A model generated the notes under the pieces. That model saw only the letters and a program-made list of their open reading frames with translations, did not search any database and had not been told where the DNA came from. This document shows positions 9,950 through 18,247 of a DNA stretch of 64,000 bases, piece after piece. A program made the position numbers and the translations under genes. The stretch lies in NCBI RefSeq assembly GCF_004295585.1, contig NZ_AP019400.1, forward strand, positions 6,316,501 through 6,380,500. Reading direction: 5' to 3'. The stretch's first letter is position 1. Each line of letters starts with the position of its first letter. This DNA comes from Cohnella abietis (lineage in GTDB: Bacteria > Bacillota > Bacilli > Paenibacillales > Paenibacillaceae).

Positions 9950-10720
9950 TCATGATGGATTGTTATGTTTCAGGACTTTTTCTCCGTCTTTAATCACTTT
10001 GAGAGCAAATCGAGGTAATACCAGCATTCTCCTGAACCGTGTAGGCTCCTGAAGTAGCCTATAAAACCATTCCATGCCCAGCTTGCGAAATAGTGCCGGG
10101 GCACGCTTAAGCTTACCAGACACAACGTCAAAGCTGCCTCCTACACCCATTACAACAGGGACGCCGAGTTGATCTTGATATTTCTCAATCCAAGGCTCCT
10201 GATTCATCGTAGAACGGGCAACAAACAACAAATCTGGTTTAGCCGCTCTTACTAGCTCGACGACCTCTCCATCTTCTTTATCTGTAAAATAACCATCTCT
10301 GTGACCGACGAACCGCATTCCCGGAAATTGCTTTTGCAATTTATCGTGTGCGGCCTTAATGATGTCAGGCGAAGCACCAAGCATATACACGCTCCAGCCC
10401 CGTTTATCTCCTTCTCGTAGCAATTCATGCATGAGATCGAAGCCAGCGACACGCTCTTGGACCGGCTGCTTAAGGCGACGAGCCGCCCATACAACGCCTG
10501 AGCCATCAGGAACGACGAGATCAGCCGTGGACAAAGTGTGGTGGAATGACGGATTGTCCAGTCCGACCATAAGCATAATTGGATTTCCCGTTATTACCCG
10601 TTGTGGACGACGAGACTCAATGGCTTGTGCAAGATAGCCGACAGTTTCCTTCATATTCATCTTGGAAAACGGTACGCCATACAAGGAAACCGTTGGGTAC
10701 GGCTTCGTTTTGGACTTCAA
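9950..10720 (-). CDS. tagA: WecG/TagA/CpsF-family glycosyltransferase
   Basis: About 256 residues. TagA-type enzymes add ManNAc from UDP-ManNAc to GlcNAc-PP-undecaprenol, forming the linkage disaccharide of wall polymers. The N-terminal TGNPIM region, the STADLVVPDGSGVVWAAR block with the catalytic Asp, and the VGGSFDVVSGKLKRAP segment are typical of the family. The longest frame begins at a GTG (10729) that directly abuts GGAGA. The TTG at 10720 lies 8 nt after that ribosome binding site and is the more likely start. It sits between csaB and tagO in one operon-like run. In Paenibacillus alvei, TagA and CsaB are reported to act in the same polymer pathway. The enzyme that makes UDP-ManNAc, WecB, is encoded at 48806-49948. 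Confidence 0.88.
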   Translation of the reverse strand: MKSKTKPYPTVSLYGVPFSKMNMKETVGYLAQAIESRRPQRVITGNPIMLMVGLDNPSFHHTLSTADLVVPDGSGVVWAARRLKQPVQERVAGFDLMHELLREGDKRGWSVYMLGASPDIIKAAHDKLQKQFPGMRFVGHRDGYFTDKEDGEVVELVRAAKPDLLFVARSTMNQEPWIEKYQDQLGVPVVMGVGGSFDVVSGKLKRAPALFRKLGMEWFYRLLQEPTRFRRMLVLPRFALKVIKDGEKVLKHNNPS

Positions 10721-10782
10721 TTGGGTCACTCTCCAGCAGTTTGGTTTGTATGTCTACAAGCAATATCAGAATATTACTTATA

Positions 10783-11916
10783 CTAAGTACGTATGTGAGC
10801 AATGATTTGTTGCGAAGGACGGGTAGCTTCCTGCTTAAGGCGCTGAATTGTAGCTCCGCAGGATTGCTGCCACTGCTCGGGATTGCTCAATATTTCAATA
10901 GCTTGCTGCGCCAAAAATTCTGGATCGAGTGATTCCGTTGTGCCGACTGCACGTTGATCCAGCCGATGCAGGAACTGATCGATCTTGGGATCGTACGAGA
11001 GGCCGAGCAGCGGAACCTCTTGATTCGCCGCATAGATAAGCGAATGCAGGCGCATCCCGATGAGCAACGCGCATCGGCCAACCTCCCGCAGCATCAGCTG
11101 CGGGTCATCGTGCGCCGGGGCCAGCTCCGCTGAGACCCCGGAGCCCGCTAGCCGTTCCATCACATAGCGCGACGCATCCTCGTCCGCGCCTTGATGGAAC
11201 GGCAGGAAGCGCAGCCGGACGGCATAGCGTCCGGCCAGCGCTTCAAGCGCTGCAGCCGCGCGGTCCAGGTCCGCGCGGTCGCTGCGCCAGAACCTGACGG
11301 ACACGCCCACCACAGGTGGTGTGTCCTGAACAGCCCCAGCGGCGCCGACAGGCGCCGCTTCTCCCTCACCCTCAGTTCCGCCAACCTGATCACCCTCCGG
11401 CAAGCCCATCACAGGATCGGGCACAACCTCTATGTGACCTGGAGGCACGCCATAACGCCGCAGCAGCATGGCCGACTCCTCATCACGCACCGACACATAA
11501 GCAGCCTTCTTAAAAACTCTTGCAATAAAAGGCTGGAAAATTTTGCGATGAACCGGCCCGATTCCTTGTGCATACACGAACGTTGGTTTACCACACCAGC
11601 GAGCCAACGCCATGATACCTAAGTAATACGGAATGGAGCCAAGCCCCGTTGCATCCTGAAGCAGGCTGCCCCCTCCGCTAATAAGTCCATCACTGTTCTT
11701 GAGCGCTTTACGCACTTCACCAAGCTTCGTCCGATGGACTGCCTCAACGCCGTACTGCCGCTTCGTCCACTCAGGATCGCCCGACAGTACAATTGGAATG
11801 ACTGTAACGCCGACAGCTGTTGCGGCTTCTTCGAGCGCGGTTAGGATGCTTTTAAGCACCGCTTCGTCCCCGCTATTGCGGAAGCCATAATATCCCGACA
11901 GGACAAGACGATACAC
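10783..11916 (-). CDS. csaB: Polysaccharide pyruvyl transferase CsaB
   Basis: 377 residues. CsaB adds a pyruvate ketal from phosphoenolpyruvate to ManNAc of the secondary cell wall polymer; that ketal is the ligand recognised by SLH domains. The N-terminal SGYYGFRNSGDEAVL motif, the central SGGGSLLQD loop and the C-terminal GMRLHSLIYAA block identify the family. The start is a GTG with GGAG close upstream. Residues about 175-200 form a Gly/Ala/Glu-rich low-complexity linker between the two halves, in a stretch (about 11040-11720) clearly richer in G and C than its neighbours. The gene lies between DUF5693 and tagA, with SLH proteins encoded about 2-10 kb downstream, so the substrate and its user are encoded together. 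Confidence 0.92.
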   Translation of the reverse strand: MYRLVLSGYYGFRNSGDEAVLKSILTALEEAATAVGVTVIPIVLSGDPEWTKRQYGVEAVHRTKLGEVRKALKNSDGLISGGGSLLQDATGLGSIPYYLGIMALARWCGKPTFVYAQGIGPVHRKIFQPFIARVFKKAAYVSVRDEESAMLLRRYGVPPGHIEVVPDPVMGLPEGDQVGGTEGEGEAAPVGAAGAVQDTPPVVGVSVRFWRSDRADLDRAAAALEALAGRYAVRLRFLPFHQGADEDASRYVMERLAGSGVSAELAPAHDDPQLMLREVGRCALLIGMRLHSLIYAANQEVPLLGLSYDPKIDQFLHRLDQRAVGTTESLDPEFLAQQAIEILSNPEQWQQSCGATIQRLKQEATRPSQQIIAHIRT

Positions 11917-12047
11917 CTCTCCGCCTTCTCCTGATCTATTGTTACCGCGATTTCCGATTTTCTTCCGCCCCTTTAACGTTACCGAGCAGCGTTAGTCTCT
12001 GCAGAATAACATTTCCTATCGTATAATCCCATGGGTTAAGGCTTGTT

Positions 12048-14096
12048 TTAGACCGCTTGTCCAGCGCCCTTAACCCATCTTGACCATAGCTTCTCGCCAA
12101 TTTGCCACACCGCAATAATAACTAATCCGAGCAATACCCCGATACCTAGTCCGAGGAAAATCCGAATGAGTGACAACAGGAGCGGCGTATGAATGTGTGC
12201 GAACGTGTCGACCATTGATAGCTGCGCGATTGTTCCAGCAATGAGTAACACCATAGCCCAACGATAGCGGAGCGCTAGGAAGATCCCTGCAAAGAACAGC
12301 GGATGTCCCAGTAGAAACTCCTTCGTACGAGGTCGCACGCCGAAAGTATTTTCGAGTAATGAACGGAATTGTAGCTCCAGACCCGACACTTGACCTGCAT
12401 TACCCGTTCTTGTCATATAGTACAAGCCTGCCGCACCGAGAATACCAATACCTACAATCCACAACACTGTAAGTGGCATGGATAGAATTCTCTTTGTATT
12501 CCCTAGAACCGTATCTCCGGAGCCGTACAAGAATACATACAGCGCAACCAAACCAATCGGTAGAATGTGTAACAAGCTCACACCCCGGAATTGCTGCAAG
12601 ACCAAGCTATAAGTAATATGGTTAAGCAGCGCAACGATAAATGGAATAGCTGCTAAAGATAAAATTGTCGTTCTTACGAGTAGGAGTATAGCCCCCCCTA
12701 ATCGACGCATTGGTGATATCGGCTGAGCCTCCGTACCTTCACGAAGTACCCGAATCCTTTTAATTAGCAATACTACGGAAGCAGTTGGTGCAGCTATAGC
12801 TGCTGCCAAAGCTAACATTTGTACCATTAGCGTTGGGCTTAGAACATGTAGACCAGCCCCTCCAATTACTCCAGCCACAAAAACAGGCAATAGAAGTGCT
12901 GGAATGAACAAACCAATCATTAATGCTACAAGCGCTATAGCACCAAGCATCGCAAGTCCTCGCAGCAACGTTTCTTGAGGAGCTTTATGAACCTCGAAAG
13001 CCTTAGGCTCTCCTATCTTAAACCCGAAATTGTTTAGCTGCTTCACAGCGCCTACAGAATCTTCTTCATCTCCCTGTAGAACTTCGACAATGTCTTTCAT
13101 TGGATTAGTAACTTGTCCTTTAGTTCCATCCTTGACCGTTATCGCATTTAAGTAGAGCAAACGAATATTGCGATCCTTAACCGCCAATACGAGTCGGTCC
13201 TCCAGCACAGGGTTTTTAATAATCGTCATTTCCGCTTCCCCAACCGAATGCGCTCTAATCGCATTATACTTCAGTAGGTTGGCTAGCTTAGACATCCCCT
13301 TCTGCGGAGTCTTCAGGTTCTCGAATATAGCTACGCCAATACCATTTTCATTAAGGTCGTCAGCAAAGCGCTGCACGCCGCCAAACTTAAGACCTTTACC
13401 GAATCCAGTAACGGCTTCACCGTCGAACAGAACACGAGTTACCCCAAATTCCTTAAACGATTTCAACCACTTGGCAATCTCGTCTGGGTCATAAGGAGTA
13501 AACCGATCCGATATTCGAGGAATAATTAGAAAGCCTTGATCCTTCAGCATTTTCATAGATAGTGGATTCGGCTGCATCGCACGAATATAGGCATCTTCAT
13601 AACCCATGTTTAAACGCAAGCCAGTATGATCCTTAATCGACCAATTCGTTACCTCTGCACCATGGTGACGGAATGCCCACTCAATGATCGGACGAATGAC
13701 CTTCTCATTTTCGGGACGGTTAAATACCACATATGTACCATTATCCTCTGGAGGTGATACACGATCCTCTAACAATGCCGCTTGAGTGGCGTTGTATACG
13801 TTAATTTCCCCTGCCCAAGAAAGCTCCTCTAAGGTGCTTTCAAAAACAGCCATGGCATTTACTCCCGCACCCTTCAGCAGCTTAAGCTGCTCCTGCACAT
13901 ATTGATTCGGATTAGGCTGAGAGCTACTAACCTGCAGTAAGTCACGGTAGTCCATTACAATCGCTACATTATCAGCTGATGTTTCAGTTTGCACCCTCGC
14001 ATACATAACAGGTAGTGCAGCAACGACACCAAGCAAAACAACATACCAAAGCCAACGAGCAAATCTTGCATTCCATGTATTCAACCACTGGGGCAC
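12048..14096 (-). CDS. DUF5693-family polytopic membrane protein, candidate wall-polymer factor
   Basis: About 682 residues. One N-terminal membrane segment (about 15-35) is followed by a soluble region to about residue 380 that looks like an alpha/beta barrel-type domain. About eight more hydrophobic segments follow to the C-terminus. I take it for the DUF5693 family, which has no established function. The frame opens at a GTG (14105) that overlaps AAGGAG; the GTG at 14096, 8 nt after that site, is the better start. It is the first gene of the run DUF5693-csaB-tagA-tagO in the same direction. Position and topology suggest a role in export, assembly or modification of the pyruvylated polymer, but that is inference from neighbours only. 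Confidence 0.75.
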   Translation of the reverse strand: MPQWLNTWNARFARWLWYVVLLGVVAALPVMYARVQTETSADNVAIVMDYRDLLQVSSSQPNPNQYVQEQLKLLKGAGVNAMAVFESTLEELSWAGEINVYNATQAALLEDRVSPPEDNGTYVVFNRPENEKVIRPIIEWAFRHHGAEVTNWSIKDHTGLRLNMGYEDAYIRAMQPNPLSMKMLKDQGFLIIPRISDRFTPYDPDEIAKWLKSFKEFGVTRVLFDGEAVTGFGKGLKFGGVQRFADDLNENGIGVAIFENLKTPQKGMSKLANLLKYNAIRAHSVGEAEMTIIKNPVLEDRLVLAVKDRNIRLLYLNAITVKDGTKGQVTNPMKDIVEVLQGDEEDSVGAVKQLNNFGFKIGEPKAFEVHKAPQETLLRGLAMLGAIALVALMIGLFIPALLLPVFVAGVIGGAGLHVLSPTLMVQMLALAAAIAAPTASVVLLIKRIRVLREGTEAQPISPMRRLGGAILLLVRTTILSLAAIPFIVALLNHITYSLVLQQFRGVSLLHILPIGLVALYVFLYGSGDTVLGNTKRILSMPLTVLWIVGIGILGAAGLYYMTRTGNAGQVSGLELQFRSLLENTFGVRPRTKEFLLGHPLFFAGIFLALRYRWAMVLLIAGTIAQLSMVDTFAHIHTPLLLSLIRIFLGLGIGVLLGLVIIAVWQIGEKLWSRWVKGAGQAV

Positions 14097-14118
14097 AACG
14101 GTCACTCCTTCATTTTAA

Positions 14119-15822
14119 CTAAGCTAACGAATCCACACGGGCCATTACGACGTCAGCTAGCTGCTTCAAGGAAGCCGTCGCTCCATCTAGTCCAGTTCCA
14201 CGTACCGCAAAATAAATCTTAATCTTCGGCTCTGTCCCCGATGGACGCAAGCAGAACCATGAGCCGTCAGCAAGTAGAAATTTCAGTACATTTTCCACAG
14301 GCAGCCCATCTAGACCCTTCCCATAATCAAGCACCTGGGTGATGGCTACACCTGCAATTTCTTCTGGAGGCTTCGTGCGCCAATCGTCCATAATTGCACC
14401 GATTTGGGCGACGCCATCCTTACCTTTAAGCGTCCGTGACTCCAGCTTTTCCAAATAAGTGCCGTGCTTGGCATAAAGCTCTAGCAGAACATCATATAAA
14501 GTCTTGCCCTGCGATTTGTAATACGCTGCAGCTTCACAGATAAGGAGCGCGGCTACTACAGCATCCTTGTCCCGCGCATACGTTCCAGCTAAATAACCAT
14601 AGCTCTCCTCATAACCGAAGAGGAAGGTATGAGAGCCCGTTGCTTCGAACTGCGACATTTTTTCTCCAATATATTTGAAGCCCGTCAGAGTACTAAACAC
14701 CTCACAGCCATAAGAAGAAGCAATGTCTGCTCCCATCTCACTCGTTACAATTGTTTTAATGACAGCACCATTTACAGGCAGCTTGCCCTGAGCTTTTAAA
14801 TTCGATAGCAAATAGTTAACCATCAAGGCACCCGATTGATTGCCCGTCAGAACGACGAAGTCACCTTTATCGTCCTTGACTACGGCTCCCATTCTATCAC
14901 AGTCCGGATCGGTGCCTACAATAATGTCAGCATCCGTTTCTTTAGCTAGTTTAATGGCCAGCGTGAACGCCTCTTGCTCCTCTGGATTAGGAGATTTGAC
15001 CGTTGGAAACAGCCCATTAGGCTGCTCCTGCTCCCAGACGACATTTACATTAGTAAAGCCCGCTTGAGCTAGCACACGCTGAATAGGCAGGTTCCCAGCA
15101 CCGTGTAGAGGCGTGAAGACAACACCCAAGGCTGCTCCCGCTCCCTCTTTAATAAGGTCTGGCTGAACAGTCTGAGCGACTATAGTATCAACAAACCGTT
15201 GATCGTCTTCATCACCTAGCCAGCAGAGTAACCCTTGGGCTTCCGCCTCCGCTTGAGTCAGGCGCTTCACTTCGTCGAAAGATGTGATATCTCTAATTTG
15301 ACCAATAACCTGCTCCGCTTGATGAGGGACTAGCTGTCCTCCATCCGCTCCATATACTTTATAACCGTTATATTCAGGTGGATTATGGCTTGCCGTTACA
15401 ACAATTCCTCCGGTAGCCTTCAAGTCTCTTACCGCGAAGGATAACTGAGGTGTTGGGCGTAAGGAACGGAACAAATAAGTACGAATACCATTTGCCGCTA
15501 ACACACACGCCGCTTCAAGAGAGTAAACATCAGAATTGTTGCGGGAATCATGAGCAATGACAACTGATGGAGAAGAGCTCTCTCCTAATAAAAAATGAGC
15601 AAAGCCTTGCGTTGCCTTACCGATTACGTAACGGTTCATACGGTTCGTTCCGGCACCCATTACACCGCGCAAACCACCGGTTCCAAATTCAAGATCGCGA
15701 TAGAAGCGATCTTCGATTTCACCCGTTTCGCCTTGAATACTACGCAATTCCTCTTTTGTTTGTTCATCTATGTCAGGATCATTTAACCAAGCTTCATATA
15801 GGAGTTGAGGATTTACAGCCAT
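14119..15822 (-). CDS. pgcA: Phosphoglucomutase / phospho-sugar mutase
   Basis: 567 residues, matching the length of the PgcA type (about 580). It interconverts glucose-6-phosphate and glucose-1-phosphate, feeding UDP-glucose and wall glycans. The phosphoserine loop TASHNP (about 144-149), the metal-binding loop GTDPDCDR and the C-terminal phosphate-binding SGTEPKIKIYF are all intact. The start ATG has AGGGAGAG at a proper distance. It sits 24 bp after fabZ and just before the DUF5693-csaB cluster on the same strand, so sugar-phosphate supply and polymer synthesis may be transcribed together. A phosphomannomutase role cannot be excluded by motifs alone. Confidence 0.92.
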   Translation of the reverse strand: MAVNPQLLYEAWLNDPDIDEQTKEELRSIQGETGEIEDRFYRDLEFGTGGLRGVMGAGTNRMNRYVIGKATQGFAHFLLGESSSPSVVIAHDSRNNSDVYSLEAACVLAANGIRTYLFRSLRPTPQLSFAVRDLKATGGIVVTASHNPPEYNGYKVYGADGGQLVPHQAEQVIGQIRDITSFDEVKRLTQAEAEAQGLLCWLGDEDDQRFVDTIVAQTVQPDLIKEGAGAALGVVFTPLHGAGNLPIQRVLAQAGFTNVNVVWEQEQPNGLFPTVKSPNPEEQEAFTLAIKLAKETDADIIVGTDPDCDRMGAVVKDDKGDFVVLTGNQSGALMVNYLLSNLKAQGKLPVNGAVIKTIVTSEMGADIASSYGCEVFSTLTGFKYIGEKMSQFEATGSHTFLFGYEESYGYLAGTYARDKDAVVAALLICEAAAYYKSQGKTLYDVLLELYAKHGTYLEKLESRTLKGKDGVAQIGAIMDDWRTKPPEEIAGVAITQVLDYGKGLDGLPVENVLKFLLADGSWFCLRPSGTEPKIKIYFAVRGTGLDGATASLKQLADVVMARVDSLA

Positions 15823-15845
15823 CGTTATCTCTCCCTCTCTTTTCT

Positions 15846-16283
15846 TTAGGCTTTAGATGGATCGGACAAAGCAAACATAAGCTCGCCTTCAGCAACAACA
15901 GTATCTCCTACACGCGCTGTGCCCCGACCTTTGCCGATTGGGCCTTTCAAACGTGTTACTTCAAGCTCTAATATTAAAGTGTCACCAGGCTTAACCTGTC
16001 CACGGAAACGGAAACCGTCAATGCCCGCAAAAAAACCAAGCTTACCTTTGTTTTCTTCGAGCGCAAGCATGGCCACTGTGCCTACCTGTGCTAGCGCCTC
16101 TACGATAAGGACGCCCGGCATCACTGGATATCCTGGGAAGTGCCCTACGAAGTGAGGCTCGTTCATAGTGACATTCTTGAGCCCCACAGCGCGTTTACCT
16201 GGTTCAAGCTCTAAAATACGATCGATTAAGAGAAACGGGGGGCGGTGGGGAATTAATTCTTGTATTTGTACAATGTCCAACAT
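15846..16283 (-). CDS. fabZ: 3-hydroxyacyl-[acyl-carrier-protein] dehydratase FabZ
   Basis: 145 residues. It dehydrates 3-hydroxyacyl-ACP to trans-2-enoyl-ACP in type II fatty acid synthesis. The hot-dog fold signature HFVGHFPGYPVMPG, with catalytic His48 and Glu62, is complete and the length is normal. GGAGG lies 9 nt before the ATG. From memory, B. subtilis also has fabZ (ywpB) near mbl-flhO-flhP, which supports orthology. Here an EpuA-like gene and a CDP-alcohol phosphatidyltransferase gene lie between flhP and fabZ. Confidence 0.95.
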   Translation of the reverse strand: MLDIVQIQELIPHRPPFLLIDRILELEPGKRAVGLKNVTMNEPHFVGHFPGYPVMPGVLIVEALAQVGTVAMLALEENKGKLGFFAGIDGFRFRGQVKPGDTLILELEVTRLKGPIGKGRGTARVGDTVVAEGELMFALSDPSKA

Positions 16284-16379
16284 GGTAGGTATCCTCCAAT
16301 TTAACTGTATAATTTATTTCCAAATAGCAAATCATACATTCATCCCTGATGCGAGCTGCAGTCGCGAAGGTTGATATAA

Positions 16380-16429
16380 GAGAGCTTGCCGTCGCCCGCA
16401 GATCTTCAAAGCCGGCGGCGGGCTCTTTT
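16380..16429 (-). terminator. GC-rich hairpin between the phosphatidyltransferase gene and fabZ
   Basis: An imperfect stem (GAGC-GCCG-CG paired with CG-CGGC-GCTC) lies 13-62 bp after the stop at 16442. The only short T-run (TTTT) is on the plus-strand side, so function as a minus-strand terminator is uncertain. Confidence 0.4.
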
Positions 16430-16441
16430 GTGGAGCGCAGC

Positions 16442-16954
16442 TTAAGTAGTTGTTTGGTTTATACTTTTGAATTTCATGAAATAAATAACCGAAGTCAAGA
16501 AGGATAAAACAATACCACACCAAAACACGGTTACTCCTCCACGCAATTCAAGGAACAAAAGTAGTATAGCTACATAGTACAATATTGTTGTTACTTTACC
16601 GAATAGGTTTGCAGGCACGGTTTTTAATCCACGGAAATGATAGATAGCTGAACCAATGATCATGACTAATTCCCTAAAAGCCATAACCAGAAATGCGGAT
16701 AGGGGAAGGACACTCTTGATTAGTAGCGCCACTACGACAGCTAGCATCATAAGCTTGTCTGCAAGTGGATCAAGCATGCTGCCAGTAACCGTAACCTGCC
16801 CGCTCTTACGTGCAATGTAACCATCTAGAAAGTCGGTTAACCCTGCAACAAGTACAATGGATAAAGCAGTAATCGTTTGATCGTTGAAATAAAAAAATAA
16901 AAATAAGGGGATTAATACAAAACGGGACATTGTAAGCATATTAGGTACGTTCAT
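16442..16954 (-). CDS. CDP-alcohol phosphatidyltransferase (PgsA-like)
   Basis: 170-residue membrane enzyme with the complete CDP-alcohol signature: Asp41, Asp44-Gly45, Ala48-Arg49, Gly58, Asp62 and Asp66. Such enzymes join CDP-diacylglycerol to an alcohol. The closest match by length and sequence feel is CDP-diacylglycerol-glycerol-3-phosphate 3-phosphatidyltransferase (PgsA). About four to five hydrophobic helices follow the motif. The pgsA gene of Bacillus relatives normally lies elsewhere (near cinA-recA), so this may be a paralogue whose alcohol acceptor differs. It is flanked by hairpins on both sides and may be its own unit. Confidence 0.8.
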   Translation of the reverse strand: MNVPNMLTMSRFVLIPLFLFFYFNDQTITALSIVLVAGLTDFLDGYIARKSGQVTVTGSMLDPLADKLMMLAVVVALLIKSVLPLSAFLVMAFRELVMIIGSAIYHFRGLKTVPANLFGKVTTILYYVAILLLFLELRGGVTVFWCGIVLSFLTSVIYFMKFKSINQTTT

Positions 16955-17010
16955 TCCCTGTACTCCCCCGTTCTCTAAAGTTCCCCATCATTATAACGCT
17001 CACCCCTAAA

Positions 17011-17044
17011 AATGAAAACTCCCCGAGCAGAAGCCGGAGAGTTT
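17011..17044 (-). terminator. Rho-independent terminator after the EpuA-like gene
   Basis: On the minus strand AAACTCTCCGG pairs with CGGGGAGTTT and is followed by TTTTCATTTTT. It lies 30-65 bp after the stop codon at 17075 and would end the mbl-flhO-flhP-epuA run. Confidence 0.65.
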
Positions 17045-17074
17045 CTGTCCCGGTTGCAAGGCGCAGGCCAGGCA

Positions 17075-17311
17075 TCAGCCGCCCTCCGCGAACACGAGAT
17101 CATACATATGCTTCCATGTACTGGAATCAAATACGTCCGCCAAGGGCTTGTCCCCTAGAATGACGTATCCTACTGCCAATCCAATTATTAAAGCCGAGAT
17201 ACATAGAACAGGAATAATTAATATTTTTATACTCATCCAAATAACACGAGCAACGATCCTTCCAGAGGAGGTTCTGTTACCTTGGTCATTTGAACGGGGG
17301 GTTGCTGTCAT
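17075..17311 (-). CDS. Small EpuA-type membrane protein (often annotated DNA-directed RNA polymerase subunit beta)
   Basis: 78 residues from the ATG at 17311, which has AAGGAG upstream. The longer frame starting at 17341 has no ribosome binding site. A basic N-terminal part is followed by one hydrophobic helix (about 25-50) and the C-terminal segment GLAVGYVILGDKPLADVF, then STWKHMYDLVF. That layout matches the EpuA family of small single-pass proteins, whose database name as an RNA polymerase subunit is misleading; no polymerase function is visible. It follows flhP closely in the same direction. Role unknown. Confidence 0.7.
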   Translation of the reverse strand: MTATPRSNDQGNRTSSGRIVARVIWMSIKILIIPVLCISALIIGLAVGYVILGDKPLADVFDSSTWKHMYDLVFAEGG

Positions 17312-17379
17312 GAAGATTTCGTCTCCTTCATCGCACAACATGGCGGAGGTTTATTACACCCATTATCCGCCATCAACAC

Positions 17380-18222
17380 TTATCCGCGCAAGTTATTAGC
17401 CATTCCCATCATTTGTTCACTTGATGTTAGAGCCCTTGCACTTAGCTGATAAGCACGCTGTACCATCATCAAATCAGTCATTTCGTCCGCCATGCTAACA
17501 TTGGATTGCTCCACGAAGCCTTGATGAACAGATATACCGGACCCACCATTAGGACCAGCGACTATGTCACGCACTACATCTGTCGCATTAACATTTGAAG
17601 GTATACCGAACATATTGTCAGAGACAGCCTGTAGCAGCTCAGAGTTAGTAACCTCTACTAGCTTCAGTCTGCCCAAATTAATTGGTGTCGTACCTTCTTG
17701 TCCAACCGCTGTCAACGTCCCATCAGCAGCAACACTTAAATCGTAGCCAGCTGGAACGCGGATAAAGCCCTCTCCCGCTCCTGTACTTCCGACAACTTGC
17801 TGTCCTGTGTTCGTAACGAGTATCCGGTCGCCATTCTTATCTGGCATCAGCTGGAATGGACCGTGACGAGTAAATGCCCGTGGTCCATTAATGTCCCCGG
17901 CTGTACGTACCTCGAACAATCCATTGCCTTCGATTGCCACATCGGTCATGTTGCCTGTTTCTAGAAGAGAGCCTTGAGACATATCCGTCTGCATCGAGGC
18001 TAATCTTGCTCCCCAGCCTTGGGTAAAACCAAGCGGTGTACGACGTCCAGGCTGATTAAAATCCTCAATATGAGGATTAAGGCTTGTCATAATATCTTCA
18101 AAGACCGCTGTTTTACGTTTGTAACCGACAGTATTAGAATTCGCAATATTGTCCGCAAGCATATCCAGCTTTTGTTGAAGGGCGCCCATGGATACGGACG
18201 CAGTAATCATGGAGTTGTTCAC
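17380..18222 (-). CDS. flhP: Flagellar hook-basal body protein FlhP
   Basis: 280 residues of the FlgF/FlgG rod-protein family. The N-terminal helix with DMLADNIANSNTVGYKR is the conserved rod/hook signature. The C-terminal coiled helix (MADEMTDLMMVQRAYQLSARALTSSEQMM) is the partner segment. Such proteins form the distal rod of the flagellar basal body. The start is a GTG with AGGAGG 9 nt upstream. It lies 26 bp from flhO and directly follows mbl-flhO, the same order as I recall in B. subtilis, where flhO-flhP lie outside the main flagellar operon. Confidence 0.9.
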   Translation of the reverse strand: MNNSMITASVSMGALQQKLDMLADNIANSNTVGYKRKTAVFEDIMTSLNPHIEDFNQPGRRTPLGFTQGWGARLASMQTDMSQGSLLETGNMTDVAIEGNGLFEVRTAGDINGPRAFTRHGPFQLMPDKNGDRILVTNTGQQVVGSTGAGEGFIRVPAGYDLSVAADGTLTAVGQEGTTPINLGRLKLVEVTNSELLQAVSDNMFGIPSNVNATDVVRDIVAGPNGGSGISVHQGFVEQSNVSMADEMTDLMMVQRAYQLSARALTSSEQMMGMANNLRG

Positions 18223-18247
18223 TTAGACGTTCCTCCTATTGGGGTTG

